64,000 nt of DNA from Paralichthys olivaceus (GCF_024713975.1 NC_091110.1:2294001-2358000); one strand, 5' to 3'. Shown: positions 12,901 through 25,138, counted from the stretch's first letter. Program-made: numbers and translations. The notes: generated from the letters alone by a model not told the origin.

Positions 12901-15900
12901 AAGTGTCCAAAACTGAGTAGAGAAGCAGTGGAGTGGATTAAAGTGTTGAGTAAACAGTCCTGTGCAGTTGCGTTAGTCATCATTCAACCAGTGGTGTCCT
13001 TCACTTTATCCCTGTGCTGTGACGCAGCTGAACAACACAACACTGAGCCTCAGCAGCTCGCCTCTGTCTCGTCACGGTGTGGAGGTCTACAAGGACCAAA
13101 CTGGAGTCACGGCCAAGTTCACCCTCTCCAACTACTCCACCTCTGTCTTCTTTGATGGCTACACTGTACAGATCCACTTGCCAGGTAGAGAGAGACAAAT
13201 ACAGACCTAAACTCCATGACACCTGCCAGGCTTTATATTTTTATACAGCAGTGAAGAGAAATCAGACACTATTAGTGAGCCTGCTGACATTTACCACATT
13301 TGATTTGTTTTTATTCTTAAGTTAGTAAAATTGAAGGATTAATTTCATCATTTTATGTAACCTTTTACCTTCAGTGGTTTGATGGTGGAACCCAGCTCTG
13401 TTTGCATCTTCAGCTGTGATCATTTTGAGACATGTACATCCAGTCTGACTTTTATTCGTCAGACTATTTATCTCTTCAAATTTTCCGGTATTAGATACAG
13501 CCAACATGACGGGTTTATGTGGTAACTCCAGCAGGCCTTTGAGTGAAGTGAGGACTGAGTTCAGCTCCAGAAGGTGAGACCTGGTCACTACCTGAATTTC
13601 CCACTGACAGCTGTACATATACAAACCACTGGGTAGTGTATGAGTGTGTTTATGTGAACGAGTCAGGCCCAAGGGAACTCCTGACACTCTGTTTGCCTCC
13701 CTTCTCCAGCTGTAAGATGAATTACTCTGAACCTGCTGACAGAACCATCAACTGCACGAGAATGACTGAACGGTGAGCAGATACACACCTGAACACATAC
13801 TCAGTTCTTAAAGCTCTGGCGTTACGTCTCATGTTTGTCTGTGAGGAAAATTACTTGCCACCTTTGATGTAAAAAGTGACGAAGTACATTTACTCAAATA
13901 TAAATCTGTCTACTTGTACTTTACTTTAGTATTTGTCTTTAATGCTACTGTTCAGGTGTCGACCTTCTATGTAAAGATAGAGATCATTTAGAATATAGAA
14001 CGAGATATTGAATATTCCTTTGACGCGATACAAATAAAACAAATTGAATTGAATTCACCAAAAAATGACAATCCACTCATTATCTACTCACTCTATACTG
14101 CTTGTGTGGTGTCCGCAAGCCCCTACATTAATATTCCACTTGAAACAGCATCATTTACATCATGTTTTAAGCCTAATTGTCCTCTGATATCCTCCTCGGG
14201 GGCACGTTCACGTTCTCACGGACACACCAGAGAACTGCACACATTCTCACCCAAGGGAAAGCGTGGGCTGCGTGGGCTGCGTGGGCTGCGTGGGCTGCGT
14301 GGGCTGCGTGGGCTGCGTGGGCTGCGTGGGCTGCGTGGGCTGCGTGGGCTGCGTGGGCTGCGCTTTTGCATCGCTACGGGCACTAGCATTGCTACTTCCG
14401 GTAGTGGACATTTAGGCTTAAAACATGGTGTTAATTATCTTGTTTCGAGTTGACTATGAATGTTGGGGCTTACGGACACTTGGATGACACCACACGAGCA
14501 GTATGGAGGCATGTTATGTTTTTTTCTGTTGTTTTATTACGTCTGAAGACGAGGTCACCTTGGCTGCAACACTGTTTACTCATGAGACTCCTACAGTCAC
14601 TGACATTGAATTTTCATACACGTTGATTGATACTGAACGTTTTATCTCCAACAACAGCTGTAACCTCATAAGGGAGGCGCCCTTCACCACCTGCCACAAC
14701 CACATCGACCCAGAGCCCTTCATCACTGCCTGCACCAACACCCTGTGCAAATATCCGGTGGTAGATGGTTTAAGTCAGTGCAGGTTCTTGGAGGCTTATG
14801 TCAGAGCCTGCAAATTCAAGACCAATGACACACTGGAGGGCTGGAGGTCAAAGGCCGGCTGCTGTAAGACCACTCATTTCTCTTTCTGAGACATGATGGG
14901 ACAAGATGAGCCCAGAATCCCTAAGTCAGAGTGTGTTTTCATATTTCAGAGATGGAACAACTACGTTTGGTTCAGCTGTGTGATCATCTCACACTGTCTA
15001 TCAAGTCAAGTCAGGGGTTGATAACCGTCTGTCATTACTGTTAATCTGACTAACTCTAAATAATTGATTTGTCTGCTCCTCTCAGCCACACTCCAAGCCT
15101 TCTGTCAGGACACCCTCTGCAGTGCTCATGAGTTCTGTGCTGAGGACACCAGTGGTGGAACCAGCTGCCTCTGCCGGGCCATTTTTGCCTCTAAATACAG
15201 ATCAACAGGTGCTTTAGGTAAGGAGGCTGTCTCAGGGAGAAGTGTTTCACATATACCACCACAGACTGATGTTAGAATCACAGTGTATAAGCAAAAACAT
15301 TAATTTATTACACAGAAAACACAGCATCTGACCTATTATCATGTATAGACAACTACAGAAGGGCCTCAGACATGAGGAGCCTGGGTTTGCTTCAGAGATC
15401 AAGAGCTTTTCATTCATCCTGACGTTGTCATAAATTAGCAGTAAATTGTCGACTCTGTCTGGTCATCCATCCCCCATCTTTTAAAGAAATTCTGTATCAT
15501 ATTTCGTTCAACAGCTAAATTGTTTTAGTTTAAACTGACCTCTTTGCGTCTTCTTATATTCTCAGCCCAAGTCAATAGTTTCTGAGCTTGTGTATTGAGC
15601 TCCAGTCTTTGTGTCATTGCTCTTGTCTGTGCTGCTGTTCAGGCGAGCCAACGGTCTGCGATCAGAACTCTGCTTCAGTCTCCCTGGTTGGTTGTCTCCT
15701 GAAGGAAAAAGGCATTGACTACTCTGAGTTACACCTTAACAACCAGAGCTGCAGAGGTCAGATGGACAATGTGACCCAAATGGTGACCTTCAAATTCAAC
15801 GCTAGCAACCCGTGTGGGACGGTGGTCACGGTGAGTGTCTCTCCTCGAAGTGACTCACACTTGCAGTGTTTGTGGTCCATGTGTGGATTAGTGCGATCTT

Positions 15901-16374
15901 CTCTGCAGCTGAAACCTCATGCACTCACACTGTCTGACTCCCTGTGACCCTGCAGGCCAAGAACAGGAATATTATTTACAAGAACTCCATCATGGCACAA
16001 AACAGCACCAACATCATCACTCGCCATGACCAAGTCAATATCGACTTCTCCTGTTTCTACAACCAGCCGGATATCAAGAGCGTGGCTTTCAGAATCATAG
16101 ACAGGTCAGTGGTTGACCAGCTTGTCAGTCACACTGTTAACAAAGCAATGCATAATTAATAAAATTGGAGAAATGGCATTATGCAAATTACATGACTTTA
16201 TGATGACAAAGGTTGGAGGGGGAGGAGCTTCAGTGTTTTCTGAAGAGGAGCTCCATTTACCACAGATTTTAGTCTTTTAACTTTGCAGAACATTTATATT
16301 CACAAAAAAACAATATAATACACTAAAGGAAAGAAACTCCATTAACATAGGAAGAATGAGGTTCATTTCACTGA

Positions 16375-16461
<87 letters not shown>

Positions 16462-17586
16462 CTGCAGCTCTGTGATCCAGCAGATTGTATCTGGAGCTTG
16501 GAATTACACTCTGACCATGAAGGTCTACAGTGACGCTGGCCGCACCAAAGTAATTGAGCCGAACACTGATGTCCGGCTGCAGCAGACTGTCTGGGTGGAG
16601 CTGAAGACGGACAGACTGGATGGCAAACTCATAGCTGTGGTGATCGACTCCTGCTGGGCTACCAACGAGCAGTCACCCAACGCCAGTTTGAGATACGACC
16701 TGATTGTTAATGGGTGAGGGACATAGATGTGGAAGCCATTCTGAATATAAAGTATTTATAATATATATAATATGTTTTAAAAATTATTTGGCATTGACTC
16801 ACTGAGTTATATTCTAAGCTACTACATGAACCCCTTTGGTTTAGTCAGTATTTTTTCATTGTTTGAAAAATGAGGAATGATGAGGAATTAGCTATTGGCT
16901 TCTGTTTGCTATGTACCAGTGGATGTACTGATCACTGGATAACTGTGGTGCTGGAGAAAACGGTTGACTGTCACAAGTATCAACAAAGAGGAGAGAAACT
17001 AGATCAATCAATCATTAGTAGGACTGGCCTTGCATCTCTCTGATACGATGATTTTTTTTTTGCTGCCTTCAAAGAGCGGTAATTGGCATCATTAGTTTCC
17101 AGTGTGAGATAAAAGTGATTGAGTAGTTCAGGGGATCAAACTTGTGACACAGATGCTGATGTCTATTGTGTCTTCCTGCTTCTCTGCAGCTGTTCCAACC
17201 CCACTGACAAGACAGTGAAGATGGTGGACAACGGACTGGGAACATCCAACTACTTTTCTTTTAACTTGTTTGAGTTCTCTGGGAAGAGCAGTGACGTCTA
17301 CCTGCACTGCAAAGTGAAGCTGTGTGTAAAGAAGGGCAACACCTGCACCCAGGTATGCCTTGCCCCCCAAATCCACCCACAGATGCAAGCAGCTCAACCC
17401 ACACATGAGCTTGTTCTTACATGATCAATAGGGAAAGACAGTTGATTTGTACAACAAGCTGAAGTCTAAAATTTTATCTGTGTGTTTTTGTCTCAGAGCT
17501 GTGGAGTTAAGAGACGACGCAGATCTGTCAGGTCTAGATATGAAGACGGAAACCCAGCCTTCATCACCATGGCTTGGACTAAATAG
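6931..17586 (+). CDS. Secreted VWD-C8-TIL-ZP protein (fish alpha-tectorin-like), 17 coding exons
   Basis: Exons read from splice sites: 6931-6982, 7739-7824, 8951-9181, 9297-9365, 10536-10626, 10731-10836, 10926-11166, 13028-13184, 13501-13573 (acceptor at 13495 also possible), 13710-13772, 14658-14863, 15086-15217, 15643-15830, 15956-16104, 16468-16713, 17190-17352, 17497-17586. Every phase joins and the total is 2343 nt (780 residues). Order: signal peptide (1-17); an unnamed Cys-rich region (18-215); VWD (about 216-370, starting CTVTG and ending GLCGNSS); C8 (about 390-458); TIL/EGF-like Cys cluster (459-502); ZP module (about 505-755); RRRR|S furin-type site (757-761); then a 20-residue tail with AFITMAW. 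No TM helix or GPI signal is visible, so the mature protein is probably secreted or matrix-assembled by ZP polymerisation. The architecture matches fish proteins annotated alpha-tectorin-like or ZP-domain; it is not true tecta, which is far longer. Biological role unknown. Confidence 0.88.
6983..8950. other. Introns 1 and 2 of the ZP-protein gene
   Basis: Intron 1 (6983-7738) and intron 2 (7825-8950) flank the 86-nt exon 2, whose peptide contains [14 protein letters not shown] and which ends at donor ATAT|GTGAGT. Intron 2 is AT-rich. A block at about 8490-8720 (TTTTATTGTT..., then AAAATAAAG) looks like dispersed-repeat sequence, but I cannot name it. Nothing else is recognised. Confidence 0.5.
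9375..10320 (-). mobile_element. Antisense L2 LINE in intron 4
   Basis: Read on the minus strand, 10269-10015 encodes the region just before the RT ([19 protein letters not shown]). Positions 9863-9636 encode RT pieces [31 protein letters not shown] and [10 protein letters not shown], with an internal deletion between DTID and the SMHKQVSHG part. The 3' tail on the minus strand is GTGATTTGGTACTATACAAATAA followed by an ATTGAATTG-like end at about 9376-9390. It lies wholly inside intron 4 (9366-10535), opposite to the host gene. Confidence 0.8.
9425..9466. repeat. Perfect inverted repeat, 17-bp arms
   Basis: Arms 9425-9441 (AAATCACAATATATCAC) and 9450-9466 are exact reverse complements around an 8-base loop (TGGCACTG). 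It falls in the 3' end of the antisense L2, whose usual tail has one such arm; the second arm looks like an inverted copy of it. Confidence 0.85.
11640..12010 (-). mobile_element. Possible antisense LTR-like block
   Basis: On the minus strand there is a TATA-like TATATAAACGAGG (near 11885-11897), then AATAAACATTTTATAC (near 11697-11712) about 180 bp downstream, the spacing of an LTR promoter and poly(A) signal. Between them a unit of about 38 bp (GAGAGATTC(G/T)GGGCCAATGTG) is repeated three times (11756-11860). I could not define TG...CA ends or a target duplication, so this stays tentative. Confidence 0.35.
12140..12395 (+). repeat. Pyrimidine-rich simple repeat (TCCTCTCTGTCCTC-like)
   Basis: Plus-strand sequence is almost pure C/T with interspersed G, built from imperfect TCCTC, TCTGT and CATC words. 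Open frames across it (12022, 12080, 12099) are composition artefacts. Confidence 0.8.
14030..14560 (+). repeat. Dispersed fish repeat in intron 10
   Basis: The stretch from an ATTGAATTGAATT end at about 14042 to GAGCAGTATGGAGGCATG (about 14499) resembles a dispersed element common in fish genomes, recognised from memory of such sequences only. It carries the 9-bp minisatellite. It lies between exon 10 (ends 13772) and exon 11 (starts 14658). Confidence 0.4.
14262..14360 (+). repeat. 9-bp minisatellite (CGTGGGCTG), 11 copies
   Basis: Eleven exact head-to-tail copies, 99 bp. Being a multiple of three it yields open frames (LRG or AWA repeats) that are not coding. It is intronic. Confidence 0.95.
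16378..16458 (+). repeat. (TG)n tract, about 40 units, abutting the exon 15 acceptor
   Basis: An uninterrupted TG tract of 81 nt ends 10 nt before the exon boundary, leaving only ACTCTGCAG between it and exon 15 (starts 16468). It occupies the place of the polypyrimidine tract. Confidence 0.95.
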
Positions 17587-17590
17587 GTAA
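17497..17590 (+). other. Last coding exon, with splice donor directly after the stop
   Basis: The exon reads [19 protein letters not shown]..., ending in AFITMAWTK and TAG. The TAG is followed without a gap by GTAAGA, so the stop codon forms the AG of an AG|GTAAG donor. This predicts an intron in the 3' UTR, with the remaining UTR in a downstream exon that I could not locate. Confidence 0.7.
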
Positions 17591-20500
17591 GACACAACCA
17601 TACTGCTGGCAGGTGATGGCGGAGGTGTGGTCACTCTTGTTGTCCTATTGTTATGATGTAGAATGTGACACTGACAGGAGGATTTTAATGCCCGACTAAG
17701 AACAGAATGAAGAGTGAACAAGTCGAACAAATCCTGGATTTCAGTGATTGCTACACTTTGATAGAAAGGACTTGGTCTTCAGACAGTAGCGACTAAAACT
17801 AATCCTAGTTTGTTCTGGCTGTTGTCACAGGTTGTTTCCATGGCGACTCGGACTGACTGAAATGCTGTTGACCTCCTAAGTGACTCCAGGCTCCTGATCA
17901 AGAGCCTGGATGTCTGAATCCCTTTGGTTTTAGATTCAACGTCTCCTGAAAAGATGAGCTCAGTTATGTTTGCTGTGACACTATCCATACTTACAAACAG
18001 TTGTGTGTGGACCAATTCAGTCCAGTGTGGTGTTTGTGAAGTTGATTGATCAAGCTAGGAGCATCAAATAACCTAATGAAACAACAGGTCACATGAGGTG
18101 TCAGTAGGTGAAGCTTCATCAGAACATTGATACAAAGCCAAGCTGATCTTTGATGGAGCGTCTATCAGCTCCATGTGTTGCTAGTCCTGGAGAGACTGAC
18201 TTAAAACATATTATAACATGGTGAAGGGAAATTTACTATAACCAATTTATTTAATCTATATTACACACACACTCGTAGAAGACAACCATTAACATCACAA
18301 TATTTGGACAAAGGACTGTTAACAGTGTAAAATGAACACTGGGTCATCTGGTTGCTGAACAGTGGGAAGTTCTGTCAGCATCCTGAATTTTAACTCACAC
18401 TGCAAGTATCAGCAATGTATCAAAAGTATCAGCAGTAAAAGTACTTCACATAGTTACAGTTCCACATTAACGGTACTTAATATGGTTACACTACCCAAGT
18501 AGCAGTACTTCATGCACTTAGTGACAGTGACACAGTAGCAGTACTTCCACAGTACTTCATTGTGTAGTAAAGTGTCCTGTGACTAATCTCTGATCAGATC
18601 ATTGATCCAGAATTGCTAATGTAGCTGCTTTTAACTACTTGGATAGTTCAGTTCACTGGTTGCCAACTTAAATCACATATAACCTGATCACTCACATAGA
18701 CTGAGCGTGTGTATATGCCAGTGTAAACAGAAAGCATTTGTTTGCTTGTTGCAGAAAGAGCGAGGCTACAATCAATGGCAAAAAGTAATTTCCATCATTA
18801 TTAAGTATAGACTTTAATTGCACAACAGCTGTTAGCAAAGAGAACATGGTCAACAACACTTGTAATTGATTATACATGTTGTATTGTACACTGGTAGCTG
18901 AGGCCAATATTGGTTATTTTCTTCTGGAAGCGGGTCATGTGATAGGAGACTGACAAATCTGCAAAGGCTATGTGCAGACTTAAACACTGCCCCAGAGTTT
19001 TCAAACTGAAATGGGACCATCAGCATTTCCAAACTTCTTTGAGAAGCTCTAAAACTCTGGACTATTGGGACGGCTGACATATCTGTTGCAGAGTTGATGT
19101 GTTTTCAATTGAAATGTGGCCTTAACTTGTGCCTGTAACAGCATCAGTTGGTGCTCAGTTGCAGGCATCATCTAATGATGAAAATATATAAAATGAGTTT
19201 GTGAGGGAAAAAAGGAAATCGCGCCAGGGTGGAGGGTTCGTGGGGAATATTCTCATTTACATATTGACATAGATTTGGTCGATGTACAACAAGTGATACA
19301 ATGATGAGTGTAACTTTAACTCTATCCAAACTCTTGTCGCTATTATTGTGTTTTTGTTTGTTGAAGAACCTAAAAAAAATCATAAATAAAGGGAATGTGG
19401 GTAAAAGACAATCATGGGTCTGTGTGTTTTCATTAATTAGATATGACTTTAAGTGTCCACACGTCTTTCACAGTTTTTTTCCTCTGCTGTGATCAGACTC
19501 ATGTATGATGAGTGCGGCTGAAGGCTGCTGCTTTGTACAGAGTAACAAGGCAGTGGAGGGCTCTGGCAGAGGTAGAACTAACAGGCAGCAAAGCTCTGTT
19601 GATAAAAAATGTTTTCTGATGTTGCCTGAGTTGAAGGTTTCATAGGTTTAGGCAAAGAAGCTACTTTCTTCAGTTTTGGGAAGGATTATGTATTAGTCTT
19701 GATTTTAAGTTAATGGAAATAGGAGATAAGCAGGGAGGCAGGTTGGTTGGTTGGTTGGTCATCATCATCACACATTTTACATTAATTATTAACAATATAG
19801 TGTAAACAAAGTCTAACAAACATTTTGCCAATGTGAGGAGGTCAGCTCACTTTCTTCACCTGCCCAATAAAAACCCTGCACAATACTCTTAATTGGATGA
19901 TGCAGCATACACGTTACAAACTATAATCACTGTGACCCTCTACAAAATGAATTATTCCATATATGTAACTCAATAACTGAAAATATGTCAACATTTAATA
20001 TGTTCACAGACAGGCGTTTTCTGATTCGACATGTGTGGACTCACTGGGTTTGACTGACAGCTCCACTCTCCTGATTACGTTGTAAAACCCATGTCCTCAT
20101 GTAAACAAAGTCTAAACTTACATTATACAGTGACCGAGTAGGCTAAGGCAAAAGCAAATGCTTATATACAAGATGAGATAAGATGTACCTTTATAGACTC
20201 TCCATTAAGGACATTACCTGCTTAACATTATTATTAGTTTACCATAAAACAGCATCAAAAATCATTCTGATGGAACACTGACTTTAAATAGCTCTTGCCC
20301 TAAGTCACATTGATGAGCGGGCTTAATCTCTTATGAAATGTGTTTTACAAAGTATAGTAGCAGCTTGAAATTCCAGAATCAGGCCCAGCAAATTCAAGAG
20401 TAATGCTGACCTGTTGATCAGTTAAAAAGACTAATAAGACACTAAAAAGCAATAGCACTTGTGATTCTGGAAGCCTGAGATCATAAGTAATTAACACCAG

Positions 20501-22555
20501 TCAGCCATGTTGTAAACTATGCAGTCAGAGATCCACTCAAGTGATTGAGAGGTTTTGTTTTCTGTACATGAATGTGTGATTTATGCTGTTCTCCCTCTCT
20601 GCTAAGGGTGGTGCTGTTCACTCTGTTTTGTGTTTTGTCTGTGTGTGGAGTTTCAGGTCGCAGCTGGTGATTGGAGTCAGAGCGCTGTGTTGTCTGATAA
20701 TCTTCTGTTTTGAAAGCCTCTAAATAATATTGTTAAAAGAGCAGTCCTGGTAGCTAACCAAGAGGGGAACCAAACTACATGTTATGCTCATGTTTCCCCT
20801 AGCCCGGGTGCAACACCACTAAACTGCTGAGACTTGGAGTTCAACAAAATGAATCATCTCATGTGGCTGCAGTGGCCTCTGTTGCTTTAAATACTAGTGA
20901 TTTCAGACACTTGAACAAATTACAAATGCTTTCATTATTCTGGTGCATATGTACTTTTTCAGATGCACATGCATCTTAATATCTAGTTAAAAGTGTGAAT
21001 TTAGGTGATAAGATCAGACCCAGTGTCTGACACTTCAGGTTTTGGATGGCACAGAGAGAATAAATATGTTGGGTCTTCTAGACAAACTCAAACTCTTAAT
21101 TGTGTCTCCTGTTGTTATTTATGTTGACTTTGTGAGGAGATAATGCTACTACAAAACAGCTTGGAAATCCCATCTTCTGCAAGCTTGCAACAGCAGAATG
21201 GTGGGACCATTTCAATTTACTTGTAATTTACCAGGCACAGAAACTTGTGTAAATGAATAAACTATATCCTAAACCTGCTACACTAAGACACAGTACAGAC
21301 ATGAGCACAGTATTGTACACGGAGACCTACTTGATCATCAAAAAAAGACATGAAAATCTCATATCTACAAGTAAACCTTTGAAAATTACAGGGGGGGTAA
21401 AAAGGAATTAGAGCCAAATTCCTTTTGGCTTTGACTAAGTGATAACAGCAAACAGATAATGTAACATGCCCTGTTATATTGACCTTGAATATGGATAAAT
21501 GTATAAAAACAGGAAATCCTTCATCGCATTACATCTCAGGAACTTGACTGATATTGCTTTTATAAACAGTTACTTCTTAAACTGAAGTAAACATTCACTT
21601 ACTGTGCCTACATTGAATTTACTTTTGTAAATATTTTTGTCACATGGTGTTGTTTGTAATTCTGTTAGTTGCATCTGTAAATTGACCCTTTAGTTGGGTC
21701 ATCTATAGCAGTTCTGTGACCATGGAGAGCGAAGGTTCCTTTCTCACTGGATTTGTCATCTATAAAGGTTAAAGAAAAAAATTTGCTGAGCTGCCCCTCA
21801 CAAAAATGTGGGGAAATTTTGTGAGAGCTCTATTTCCAAAATGGCTACCGTCAGCCAAGCTGGAAATTAACTTTTTAATGGTTTGGCCCACAGTGCTGCA
21901 TAATACATGGTTTCTGAGACTATTTGGGTCAAGAAATTCATAAATGATGTAGATTTATTGATTTGACCTATTTTTGACCTTCAAACTCAAGATGGCCGCC
22001 AATTTTTGGCTCTTTAAGTGTCAATTTTTCAAAATCGTCATAGAGCCTTAATATTAGGCTCGAATGTAAGCTCTGCTCAAACTGAGTTAAGTTTTCAGTT
22101 TTGATTGAGGCAGATTTAATATCTATTGGTAGTTGTTTCCAGCCGTGGGTAGAATATTGGCTACATGCCATTTCCCTCTGTATAGTTTGTGATTCTTTTG
22201 TTTGAACCTTTTCACAATACAACAAACATACAAGCAATACACATAAAGCACACAGTACACAAAGTGACAAAAAGAAAGAAAGTTGTTCACACTGGCATCG
22301 TGTGTGTTGTAGTTTTGCAGTGGAGCTGCTCTGTGTGGTTACTATATGATCACTGCATGTCCTTGAGTAAAAGCTGGGTTATGTACCCAACTAAATGCCA
22401 GGACGCATTTTCTGGCCTTGCGATTATAATAAAACCTGAAAAACAATTTAATAGATTCAGTCAACAGAAATGCTGGAGTCAATAGGAAGCGTTGCAAATA
22501 TATGTTTGTGACATATTCGACAGATAAATATTGAAACTGTGGTGAAAGATCATTT
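17587..22555. other. Gene-poor region after the ZP-protein gene
   Basis: No coding gene recognised. It should hold the 3' UTR exon of the preceding gene; an AATAAA at 19385-19390 is one candidate end. Positions 18400-18560 contain AGTA/TACTT-rich sequence like the remnants of a common fish hAT-type MITE. The long-range composition is AT-rich. Short open frames on both strands (17779, 18692, 18850, 19168, 21968) have no recognisable motifs. Confidence 0.5.
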
Positions 22556-22559
22556 TGGC

Positions 22560-22980
22560 TCTATTTTGCTTTGAACCGTGCATAGTCTACTCCGGCGGCC
22601 CGCTTCGACATCGACCCCAGGCCAGGCTAGCGGCTAATCCACACAAGCCTGCTATGCCGTCCATCGTTCTCGCCAATGTACGCTCCTTGGACAACAAACT
22701 GGACTACATACACCTTCTGAGAGCAACCCAGCAGACTGTGAGAGAGTGCTGTGATTTTGTATTCACGGAAACATGGCTCAACAATACCAGACTCCGCCAT
22801 CCAGCTCGACCGGCTAACATGTCCACCAGTTTTCAGGCCTGAGGTTGTTACACAAGGAGCCTGTGGCAGGGGATACAGACCACCACGGACTATAAACCTC
22901 GACCACAGATCTGTGACAATGACACCACTCTGCTGAACAGTCTGAACAAACACAGGGAGGACACACAAAAGTACAAATGC
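22560..22980 (+). mobile_element. LINE endonuclease-domain fragment
   Basis: Translation gives PSIVLANVRSLDNKLDY followed by FTETWLNN, the N-terminal apurinic-endonuclease signature of CR1/Rex1-group LINEs (S(I/V)xLANVRSLxNK and F(T/S)ETWL). The frame then shifts near 22800-22850 (DSAIQLDRL in the next frame), and weak similarity runs on to about 22970. It is a truncated, frameshifted relic. Confidence 0.75.
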
Positions 22981-23563
22981 AAAAGAATAAGAGTAGGTCA
23001 CCACGGGCAAAAGTCTTGCATTTAAAAACCTAATTAAGTAAAAGTATACAATCAAGAAATGCTTTAACCCCATACATAGGAAATGGCAGCTTAGAAACTG
23101 TAAACTGGACGATGAGTGAGGTACTACAGGGTCACACTTCATGACTGATCTGAAATCTCACCAACTACCTATGGTTCATGATGTACCATAGGTGAAGTTT
23201 ATGCTCTTAACTTTTTAGAGAGGAAGATAAGAAAAAAGGCAATAGAATAATAAAACTAAATCATAAAAATACAGAATATGTACATAATATACAATTTTCA
23301 CTATGGAAATTTGTAAAGAAATGGATATGAATAAAGTGCAGTGGCACAGGATAATTGCATGAGGATGTAAACAGTATTTGAGCATTTAGGAGATGTTGAA
23401 ATGGACAAATCCATATATATGCATATACAGACTGTTTACATGTAAATAGGCCAGTATGGTATACAAAATGAATATAAGTATAATATGCTATGTATATGTA
23501 ATGCTTATATGAACCTATTTATTTAGACTGAGACTATTTTAAGTTGCCTTTTGAGTCTTTCTC

Positions 23564-23566
<3 letters not shown>

Positions 23567-23622
<56 letters not shown>
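23567..23622 (+). repeat. (AT)n microsatellite
   Basis: About 28 uninterrupted AT units, followed by GGGTGTGTATATGTGTG. Confidence 0.95.
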
Positions 23623-23624
<2 letters not shown>

Positions 23625-24089
23625 GTGTGTATATGTGTGTTAGAGAGAGTGTAAGTGTGATATAATTAAACTGATACTGATAATTTGCAAAAGGACACTA
23701 CAGATATGTTGAATGCATCAATAGACAAAAATGGCTGGCAGGAGACAGTAACAACAGTGGACATGACAGGATTTTTTTTATCCGTATGCAGCATTTCTTC
23801 AAGTGTCAGTAGGTAAATAATCCTTTTTCTAAATATCAGTCCTCATGTTAATGAATATGTCCATTTCACCCAGATGACATGTCTTCTCTAGTGACAGTCA
23901 CAAACAGAAAGATAAATATCAGCTTACACTGCCTCCTTGAATTCTTCCTATTTGTATTTCCTGTTTGTATTATGATAGAGATGCTTTTGCCACGATAATA
24001 GAAAAAATTGTTCCAGTTATTTCTAAAGATACATATAATATATAGAAGAACATATATATTATAGTGACCATTTATTTAGAAAAGGTGTT

Positions 24090-24440
24090 GACTGGGGGTT
24101 CTTTGACGCTTGTTGATTTGAATGAAGGGAGATCCAAAGAGGTCCAGGTAAATTCCAATGGTTGGTTTATTGATAAATGAACGTGACAACTTGTAGTTTT
24201 GTAGTATAAATAAATCAAGGCCAAAAAACCTTTAAGTGTACAAAGCAGCAGTGAGGCCTATCCTCAGCAAACAAAAGCAAGCAAACACTCAAACAGCAAG
24301 GTCAAAAAGCTGTGTGGTTCCAGTCAGCCACACCTCCACCAGGTCACTCTCCTATTTATGGCCTTTCGACCTGCAGAGGGCACAATAGCTCAGGGAAACA
24401 TAAACAAAGCAGGCATTAGAATAACTTCTTAAATAAATAG
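24090..24440 (-). mobile_element. Possible antisense LTR-like block
   Basis: On the minus strand a TATA-like word (GCCATAAATAGGAG near 24350-24363) precedes an AATAAACC-type poly(A) word (RC of GGTTTATTG near 24160-24170) by about 190 bp. The layout resembles an LTR or a short retro-element. Ends and target duplication are not defined. Confidence 0.25.
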
Positions 24441-25138
24441 TGAAATGGCTCCTACATATATGTTGAATGATGATAACTGAACAATGTGTATAAATGTTTG
24501 TGAGAGACACAGCTTTAATGAGCTGTTACTATGGAGACTGAACACAAACTTTAAAACCAAAGTATTTTGCTTTTAAATCTTCAGTCCTTTATAAGTTTGA
24601 GCTCAGGTTGTGACTTTTAGAATTTTACCTGAAAAGCAAGGATGACAGTTTGTATTTGTATTTGAAATTAATTCCAATTTGAATATTAACAGATCCAGCA
24701 ACATTTTGGAAAAACTGTCCATACACATCTTTCATATGCTACAGACACCAGCTGAAGCATGTCCAACGTGGAAATGGTCAGTTTTAATTTCTTTTATCCT
24801 GTGTTGTTCTCCTACGCATTGTTTTTTCAGACTTTCAGGAGTCGGTATTACTTGTGCTGCTATTATGATGTGAAAACAGGTTTCTGTGAGACTTGTTCTA
24901 ACTAAATTATACTTGGAAAAATGCTCAGGTTTTTTTTCTCGAGCATGAGAACAATTTAGACCAACAGCTATTGATAAAAAACAATAATTATCAAATCAAA
25001 CCATTGTTTGAAGTTGAAATGGTTTTGAAATACATGTAATGTCAACAAATTAAATAAAATTTATTTTACAGCTGATAGATTTGATTGAAACCGCGTTTTT
25101 AGATTATTTTTTTTATAGCTTGTCTTTAAGATAATGAT

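Larger units (their letters stand above)
11167..13027. other. Intron 7 of the ZP-protein gene
   Basis: This 1.86-kb intron separates the two halves of the VWD domain. It contains an LTR-like block and a pyrimidine-rich simple repeat, listed separately. No exon of the host gene is needed here: exon 7 ends in phase 0 and exon 8 begins in phase 0. Confidence 0.6.
22981..25138. other. AT-rich intergenic sequence with simple repeat
   Basis: Contains an (AT)n tract at 23567-23622 and the LTR-like block at 24090-24440 (listed separately). No gene recognised. Confidence 0.5.

Noticed and set aside
14049-14453. Leu-Arg-Gly and Ala-Trp repeat frames
   Set aside because: They come from the 9-bp intronic minisatellite and lie between well-supported exons 10 and 11.
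16379-16717. Frame beginning with a long Cys-Val run
   Set aside because: The CV run is the TG tract read as codons. Only the part from 16468 is a real exon.
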